12,141 bases of DNA, taken from contig JAVEEO010000370.1 of assembly GCA_030840415.1 (NCBI GenBank), positions 1-12,141 of the forward strand, written 5' to 3'. Both the position numbers and the translations under genes were made by a program. Origin of the DNA: Pseudonocardiales bacterium (lineage in GTDB: Bacteria; Actinomycetota; Actinomycetes; Mycobacteriales; Jatrophihabitantaceae). The stretch's first letter is position 1. Every line of letters begins with the position of its first letter. The notes below the pieces were generated by a model, which saw only the letters and a list, made by a program, of their open reading frames with translations, had not been told where the DNA came from and made no database searches. Below, one piece after another: positions 7,790 to 12,141 of this stretch.

Positions 7790-7845
7790 TGAGGTCTAGC
7801 GGCCCGGGTCGGTGTCGTGAGGCCTAGCGGCCCGGGTCGGTGTCG
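7790..7845. repeat. 28-bp tandem duplication over the ctaD stop codon
   Basis: Bases 7790-7817 and 7818-7845 are head-to-tail copies differing at one position (t at 7795, c at 7823). The right copy contains the last seven ctaD codons (RDTDPGR) and their TAG; the left copy repeats them downstream of the real stop. The unit is not a multiple of 3. Confidence 0.9.
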
Positions 7846-9626
7846 CGGTGCCCCTCGCGGGAACCCTCGCCGCCGACCACGGCCCGGCCGGCCGACTCCA
7901 GCACCCGATGCTTCTTGTCGGCGTGCGCCTCCCGCTCCAGCTGCGGGATCAGGTGCGGGTAGTGCGCCTCGAACGCCGGCCGCTCGGAGCGGATCCGCGG
8001 CATCGAGGTGAAGTTGTGCCGCGGCGGCGGGCAGGAGGTCGCCCACTCCAGCGAGTTGCCATGCCCCCACGGGTCGTCGGCGACCGCGAGCTCGCCGAAC
8101 CGGTAGGACTTGTAGACGTTGTAGAGGAACGGCAGCATCGACGCACCGAGCAGGAACGCCCCGATGCTGGAGATGGTGTTCAGGGTGGTGAACCCGTCAC
8201 CGGGCAGGTAGTCGGCGTACCGGCGGGGCATGCCCTCGGCGCCGAGCCAGTGCTGCACCAGGAACGTCGTGTGGAAGCCGAAGAAGGTCAGCCAGAAGTG
8301 CAGCTTGCCCAGCCGCTCGTCCATGTAGCGACCGGTGAACTTCGGGAACCAGAAGTACACCCCGGCGTAGGCGGCGAAGACGATGGTGCCGAACAGCACG
8401 TAGTGGAAGTGCGCGACCACGAAGTAGGTGTCGGAGACGTGGAAGTCGGCCGGCGGGCTGGCCAGCACGACACCGGTCAGGCCGCCGAACAGGAAGGTCA
8501 CCAGGAAGCCGATCGAGAACAGCATCGGCGACTCGAAGGTGATCGAACCGCGCCACAGCGTGCCGATCCAGTTGAAGAACTTCAGCCCGGTGGGCACCGC
8601 GATCAGGAAGGACAGGAAGGAGAAGAACGGCAGCAGCACCACTCCGGTGGCGAACATGTGGTGCGCCCACACGGTCAGCGACAGGGCCCCGATCGACAGC
8701 GTCGCCAGCACCAGGCCCTTGTAGCCGAACAGCGGCTTGCGAGCGAAGACCGGGAAGATCTCGGACACGATCCCGAAGAACGGCAGCGCCAGGATGTAGA
8801 CCTCGGGGTGGCCGAAGAACCAGAACAGGTGCTGCCAGAGGATGGCGCCGCCATTCTGGGTGGCGTACACCTGCGCGCCCAGGTGCCGGTCCACCCACAG
8901 CACCAGCAGCGCCGCGGTCAGGATCGGGAAGGCCAGCAGCACCAGCAGCGAGGTCACCAGGATGTTCCAGGTGAAGATCGGCATCCGGAACATCGTCATG
9001 CCGGGCGCCCGCATGCACAGGATCGTGGTGATCATGTTGACGCCGCCCAGGATGGTCCCCAAGCCCGAGACCGCCAACCCCAGGATCCAGAAGTCGGTGC
9101 CGTAGCCGGGCGAGTTGGCCATGTCGTTGAGCGGCAGGTAGAACGTCCAGCCGCCGTCGGCCGCACCACCGGGGGTGAAGAAGCCCATGCAGGCCACCGT
9201 GGCGCCGAACAGGTACAGCCAGTAGGAGAAGGCGTTCAGCCGCGGGAAGGCGACGTCCGGCGAGCCGATCTGCAGGGGCAGCACCAGGTTGGCGAACGCG
9301 AACACGCTCGGGGTCGCGAAGAACAGCAGCATGATCGTGCCGTGCATGGTGAACAGCTGGTTGTACTGCTCGGCGGTCAGGAACTGCATGCCCGGCCTGG
9401 CCAGCTCGGCGCGCATCACCAGCGCCATCAGGCCGCCGAGCAGGAAGAACGCGAACGAGGTGACCATGTACATCCGGCCGATCACCTTGTGATCGGTGGT
9501 GCGCAGCACCTGCAGGAACATCGAGCCGCTCACGACCGGATCGGCCGGGTAGGGACGGCTCACGATCGGCACGGGCTCGAGATCGAGCGGGCTCGTGGCC
9601 GAGCCGGCGCCTGCTGTGGTGGTCAA
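7824..9626 (-). CDS. ctaD: Cytochrome c oxidase subunit I (aa3-type)
   Basis: The catalytic subunit of the aa3 terminal oxidase in the plasma membrane: it reduces O2 to water and pumps protons. It has 600 residues with the 12-helix subunit I pattern. Heme and copper ligands are all visible: His95 in MHGTIML (heme a), His273 and the cross-linked Tyr277 in GHPEVYIL (CuB), His322-His323 (CuB), and VAHFHYV with His406 (heme a3) and His408 (heme a). The K-channel lysine is Lys349 in [10 protein letters not shown], the D-channel glutamate is Glu276, and the D-channel entry aspartate is in [11 protein letters not shown]. The hydrophilic C-terminal tail carries actinobacterial features ([20 protein letters not shown]). 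The start is a TTG supported by GGAGG six bases upstream. No other oxidase subunit is in the window, as in M. tuberculosis, where ctaD stands apart from ctaC/ctaE. It diverges from the F420-protein operon. Confidence 0.96.
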   Translation of the reverse strand: MTTTAGAGSATSPLDLEPVPIVSRPYPADPVVSGSMFLQVLRTTDHKVIGRMYMVTSFAFFLLGGLMALVMRAELARPGMQFLTAEQYNQLFTMHGTIMLLFFATPSVFAFANLVLPLQIGSPDVAFPRLNAFSYWLYLFGATVACMGFFTPGGAADGGWTFYLPLNDMANSPGYGTDFWILGLAVSGLGTILGGVNMITTILCMRAPGMTMFRMPIFTWNILVTSLLVLLAFPILTAALLVLWVDRHLGAQVYATQNGGAILWQHLFWFFGHPEVYILALPFFGIVSEIFPVFARKPLFGYKGLVLATLSIGALSLTVWAHHMFATGVVLLPFFSFLSFLIAVPTGLKFFNWIGTLWRGSITFESPMLFSIGFLVTFLFGGLTGVVLASPPADFHVSDTYFVVAHFHYVLFGTIVFAAYAGVYFWFPKFTGRYMDERLGKLHFWLTFFGFHTTFLVQHWLGAEGMPRRYADYLPGDGFTTLNTISSIGAFLLGASMLPFLYNVYKSYRFGELAVADDPWGHGNSLEWATSCPPPRHNFTSMPRIRSERPAFEAHYPHLIPQLEREAHADKKHRVLESAGRAVVGGEGSREGHRDTDPGR

Positions 9627-9632
9627 ATCCAG

Positions 9633-9637
9633 CCTCC
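9633..9637 (-). promoter_or_regulatory. Ribosome binding site deciding the TTG start of ctaD
   Basis: GGAGG sits 6 nt before the TTG at 9626-9624. The downstream frame has no ATG before the first helix except Met36, which would remove the cytoplasmic N-terminus. The TTG start is therefore preferred. Confidence 0.7.
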
Positions 9638-9690
9638 GGGTCTACGCCGCCGATCGCAGGCCCGGGCGGGGTCCGATGCCTACTCCTTGC

Positions 9691-9696
9691 ACAATA
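9691..9696 (-). promoter_or_regulatory. Candidate -10 (TATTGT) of ctaD
   Basis: TATTGT on the minus strand fits TAnnnT and would give a leader of about 58 nt. No good -35 is found. The 254-bp gap 9627-9880 between ctaD and the divergent operon holds no coding region I can support. On the plus strand TAGGTAT at 9810-9816 is the best -10-like site for the F420 operon, but it is weak. Confidence 0.3.
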
Positions 9697-9697
9697 G

Positions 9698-10342
<645 letters not shown>

Positions 10343-10395
10343 GCGCTGCGCAGCCGAGACCGCATCCGTCAGACCGAGCAGCAGAAAGGCATCCC

Positions 10396-11400
10396 ATGTC
10401 GCTGAAGATCGGGTACAAGGCCTCGGCCGAGCAGTTCGGGCCGCGCCAGTTGCTGGACTACGCGGTCGAGGCCGAGCAGCGTGGCCTGGACACCGTCATG
10501 GTCTCCGACCACTTCCAGCCCTGGCAGCACGACGGCGGCCATGCCCCGTTCGCGCTGTCCTGGCTGGCCGCGGTCGGCGAGCGCACCAGCCGGGTCCAGC
10601 TCGGCACCAGCGTGCTGACCCCCACCTTCCGGTACAACCCGGCGATCATCGCCCAGGCCTTCGGAACGCTGGGCTGCCTGTACCCGGGCCGGCTGCTGCT
10701 GGGGGTGGGTACCGGCGAGGCGCTGAACGAGGTGGCGGTGGCCCGGCTGCAGTGGCCGGAGTTCAAGGAGCGCTTCGCCCGGCTGCGCGAGGCGGTCGAG
10801 CTGATGCGGCTGCTGTGGTCGCAGGAGCGGGTCACCTTCGACGGCCAGTACTACCAGTGCACCGACGCCACGGTCTACGACCGGCCCGAGCACGGCATTC
10901 CGGTCTACGTCGCCGCCGGCGGCCCGGTGGTGGCCCGCTACGCCGGCCGGGCCGGGGACGGCTTCATCTGCACGTCGGGCAAGGGCCCGGAGCTGTACCG
11001 GGACAAGCTGATGCCGGCCGTCGAGGAGGGCGTGCAGGCGGCCGGGCGGGACGGTGCCCAGTTGGACCGGATGATCGAGATCAAGCTGTCCTACGATCCC
11101 GATCCCGAGCAGGCGCTGGAGAACACCCGGTTCTGGGCGCCGCTGGCCTTGACCGCCGAGCAGAAGCACGGCCTGCACGATCCGATCGAGATGCAGGCGG
11201 CGGGCGCGCAGTTGCCGATCGAGCAGGTCGCCAGCCGCTGGATCGTCGCCAGCGACCCCGACAGCGCCGTCGAGGCGATCCGGCCGTACCTGGACTACGG
11301 CTTCAACCACCTGGTCTTCCACGCTCCCGGCCACGACCAGTCCCGGTTCCTGTCCGCTTTCAGCGAACAGGTCCTGCCACTACTGCGCGCCCTCGGCTGA
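10396..11400 (+). CDS. fgd: F420-dependent glucose-6-phosphate dehydrogenase
   Basis: A luciferase-like TIM-barrel oxidoreductase that converts glucose 6-phosphate to 6-phosphogluconolactone while reducing F420. It is the main source of F420H2 in mycobacteria. It has 334 residues and is highly similar throughout to mycobacterial Fgd1. Catalytic and binding residues are conserved: Asp38, His39 and Trp43 in VSDHFQPWQ, Glu108 in [10 protein letters not shown], and the phosphate-binding Lys196, Lys257 and Arg281, equivalent to Lys198, Lys259 and Arg283 of Fgd1. FICTSGKG and IVASDPD motifs are intact. The ATG at 10396 has AAAGG a few bases upstream. The GNAT gene begins one base after its stop, so the three plus-strand genes probably form one operon. 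The presence of fgd implies that the host makes F420; the biosynthetic genes are outside this window. Confidence 0.96.
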   Translation: MSLKIGYKASAEQFGPRQLLDYAVEAEQRGLDTVMVSDHFQPWQHDGGHAPFALSWLAAVGERTSRVQLGTSVLTPTFRYNPAIIAQAFGTLGCLYPGRLLLGVGTGEALNEVAVARLQWPEFKERFARLREAVELMRLLWSQERVTFDGQYYQCTDATVYDRPEHGIPVYVAAGGPVVARYAGRAGDGFICTSGKGPELYRDKLMPAVEEGVQAAGRDGAQLDRMIEIKLSYDPDPEQALENTRFWAPLALTAEQKHGLHDPIEMQAAGAQLPIEQVASRWIVASDPDSAVEAIRPYLDYGFNHLVFHAPGHDQSRFLSAFSEQVLPLLRALG

Positions 11401-11401
11401 G

Positions 11402-11890
11402 GTGGCGGGGTCCGATCCCGTCATCCGACGGGTGCGCGAGCCAGACCTCGCCGCGGTGGTCGGCCTGGTGTACGAGCTGGCCGAGTTCGAGCGGGTGCCG
11501 CAGGAGTGCCAGCTCACCCCCGAGCAGTTGCGCGAGGCGCTGTTCGGGCCGGAACCGACGCTGTTCGGCCACGTCGCCGAACTGGACGGCACCGTCGTCG
11601 GCTGCGCGCTGTGGTTCCTGAACTACTCGACGTGGAAAGGCAGTCCGGGGATCTACCTGCTCGACCTCTACGTCCAGGCCGGGCACCGCGGCCACGGGCT
11701 GGGCCGCGGCCTGCTGGCCGCGCTGGCCGCCGAGAGCTGCCGGCGCGGCCTGGCGGGCCTGGAATGGTCGGTACTGGACTGGAACCAGCCGGCCATCGCC
11801 TTCTACCGATCGCTCGGTGCGCAGCGGGTGGACGGCTGGACGACCTACCAGCTGACCGGTGACGCGCTGACGGCACTGGGTAAAGACTGA
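11402..11890 (+). CDS. GNAT family N-acetyltransferase, diamine/SSAT-like
   Basis: A 162-residue acetyl-CoA-dependent N-acetyltransferase. The acetyl-CoA loop is HRGHGLGRGLL (95-105), the R/Q-x-x-G-x-G/A signature. The C-terminal motif DWNQPAIAFYRSLGAQ (126-141) includes the usual Asn and Tyr. FLNYSTWKGSPGIYLLDLYV (72-91) resembles the spermidine/spermine and thialysine acetyltransferase subgroup (STWKG..IYLEDLYV in eukaryotes), so a small amine is a plausible substrate, but this is only subgroup resemblance. The start is a GTG at 11402, one base after the fgd stop, with no independent ribosome site beyond the overlapping GAGG. It should depend on translation from fgd. No functional link to F420 metabolism is evident. 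Confidence 0.88.
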   Translation: MAGSDPVIRRVREPDLAAVVGLVYELAEFERVPQECQLTPEQLREALFGPEPTLFGHVAELDGTVVGCALWFLNYSTWKGSPGIYLLDLYVQAGHRGHGLGRGLLAALAAESCRRGLAGLEWSVLDWNQPAIAFYRSLGAQRVDGWTTYQLTGDALTALGKD

Positions 11891-11910
11891 CAGACACCGC
11901 CCGGTATGCC

Positions 11911-11925
11911 CCGTTCTGCAAACGG
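11911..11925 (+). repeat. Short inverted repeat downstream of the GNAT gene
   Basis: CCGTT (11911-11915) and AACGG (11921-11925) enclose a 5-nt loop. The stem is weak and no T-run follows, so it is not a convincing terminator. Its right arm is also the left arm of the larger inverted repeat ending at 11989, so the two pairings exclude each other. Confidence 0.45.
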
Positions 11926-11942
11926 CAAATCACGCTATGCGC

Positions 11943-11971
11943 TTGCGAGTGACTACTTAGTCACTTACAGT
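11943..11971 (+). promoter_or_regulatory. Predicted promoter of the secreted-protein gene
   Basis: TTGCGA (11943-11948) and TACAGT (11966-11971) match the -35 and -10 consensus at 4 of 6 positions each, with a 17-bp spacer. Transcription would start near 11978 and leave a leader of about 39 nt before the ATG at 12017. It is the best promoter match I found in the window. Confidence 0.55.
11948..11965. promoter_or_regulatory. Perfect palindrome in the promoter spacer, probable repressor operator
   Basis: AGTGACTACTTAGTCACT has two perfect 8-bp arms around a 2-bp centre. It fills the spacer between the predicted -35 and -10. The size, the short centre and the TGAC/GTCA arms resemble operators of TetR-type dimeric repressors; the regulator itself is not in the window. 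Confidence 0.6.
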
Positions 11972-12016
11972 CAGCATCAATTTGCCGTTAAATTTACATG
12001 TAGAGCAGGGAATTTC

Positions 12017-12141
12017 ATGATAAGAGTCCTCGCCGCCAGCTCCGCCGCCGTCCTGGTCGGCGGCCTGTTGTCGCTGGCCGGTCCCACTTCCCAGGCCGGC
12101 GCGGCGACCCTCTCGGTCCCGGGCAGCTACCGCACCATCGG
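12017..12141 (+). CDS. N-terminus of a secreted protein, possibly right-handed beta-helix type, cut by the window edge
   Basis: Only 41 codons are present. Residues 1-30 form a Sec signal peptide: a short basic start (Met-Ile-Arg), a hydrophobic core VLAASSAAVLVGGLLSLAG and an AGA-A type cleavage region near residues 27-30. The mature protein begins TLSVPGSYRTI, which resembles the opening of secreted parallel beta-helix proteins (pectate-lyase, pectinesterase or NosD-like, often VP..Y.TIQ.A). That resemblance is short, so the fold is a suggestion only. The ATG at 12017 has CAGGGA about 6 nt upstream. Codons 2 and 3 are ATA and AGA, both rare in such a GC-rich genome, and the preceding 100 bp are AT-rich. 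The upstream promoter with an embedded palindrome suggests regulated expression. Confidence 0.75.
   Translation, partial: MIRVLAASSAAVLVGGLLSLAGPTSQAGAATLSVPGSYRTI

Larger units (their letters stand above)
11921..11989. repeat. 10-bp inverted repeat enclosing the operator palindrome
   Basis: AACGGCAAAT (11921-11930) is the exact reverse complement of ATTTGCCGTT (11980-11989). Its centre, 11955, is within 2 bp of the centre of the inner palindrome at 11948-11965. An ATGC/GCAT pair (11937-11940, 11974-11977) lies between them on nearly the same axis. The region is AT-rich against a very GC-rich background. Confidence 0.75.

Overview
The window is very GC-rich and carries genes of an actinobacterium that uses cofactor F420. 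The strongest marker is a block in the same order as the Mycobacterium tuberculosis Rv1330c-Rv1337 region: nicotinate phosphoribosyltransferase diverging from clpS, then DUF2017, mec, cysO, cysM and a rhomboid-family gene. An F420-dependent glucose-6-phosphate dehydrogenase (fgd) and an Rv1155-like F420 flavin-split-barrel protein fit the same picture. The sequence is not mycobacterial in detail, and the genus cannot be fixed from the window (inference: a non-mycobacterial high-GC actinobacterium).

Layout. 1-724: RNase PH (minus strand), cut at the left edge a little before its expected C-terminus. 840-2348: a plus-strand pair, YjbQ and an acyl-transferase/peptidase of family C45. 2352-5800: a minus-strand run read as clpS, DUF2017, mec, cysO, cysM, rhomboid. 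5842-7122: pncB, divergent from clpS. 7193-7768: a dienelactone-hydrolase-like esterase. 7824-9626: ctaD (minus), convergent with the esterase. 9881-11890: a plus-strand run of F420 split-barrel protein, fgd and GNAT acetyltransferase. 11891-12016: an AT-rich promoter region with nested inverted repeats. 12017-12141: the first 41 codons of a secreted protein.

How the genes work together. Mec, CysO and CysM form the protein-thiocarboxylate route to cysteine: CysM joins O-phosphoserine to the CysO thiocarboxylate and Mec frees the cysteine. Fgd makes reduced F420, which the adjacent split-barrel protein may use. CtaD is the catalytic subunit of the aa3 terminal oxidase. ClpS delivers N-degron substrates to the Clp protease.

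Main points of interest. (1) CysO does not end at its diglycine: it has a 22-residue tail that repeats the VAGGS motif, so a processing step would be needed before thiocarboxylation. (2) The rhomboid-like protein keeps the serine motif but has lost the catalytic histidine and the oxyanion-hole His/Asn. (3) A perfect 8-bp-arm palindrome fills the -35/-10 spacer of a predicted promoter for the secreted protein and is enclosed by a second 10-bp inverted repeat. (4) A 20-codon ORF bridges clpS and DUF2017 through two ATGA overlaps. (5) The YjbQ-C45 pair occupies the place where murI and an Rv1339-like gene are expected. (6) The 3' end of ctaD, with its stop codon, is tandemly duplicated.
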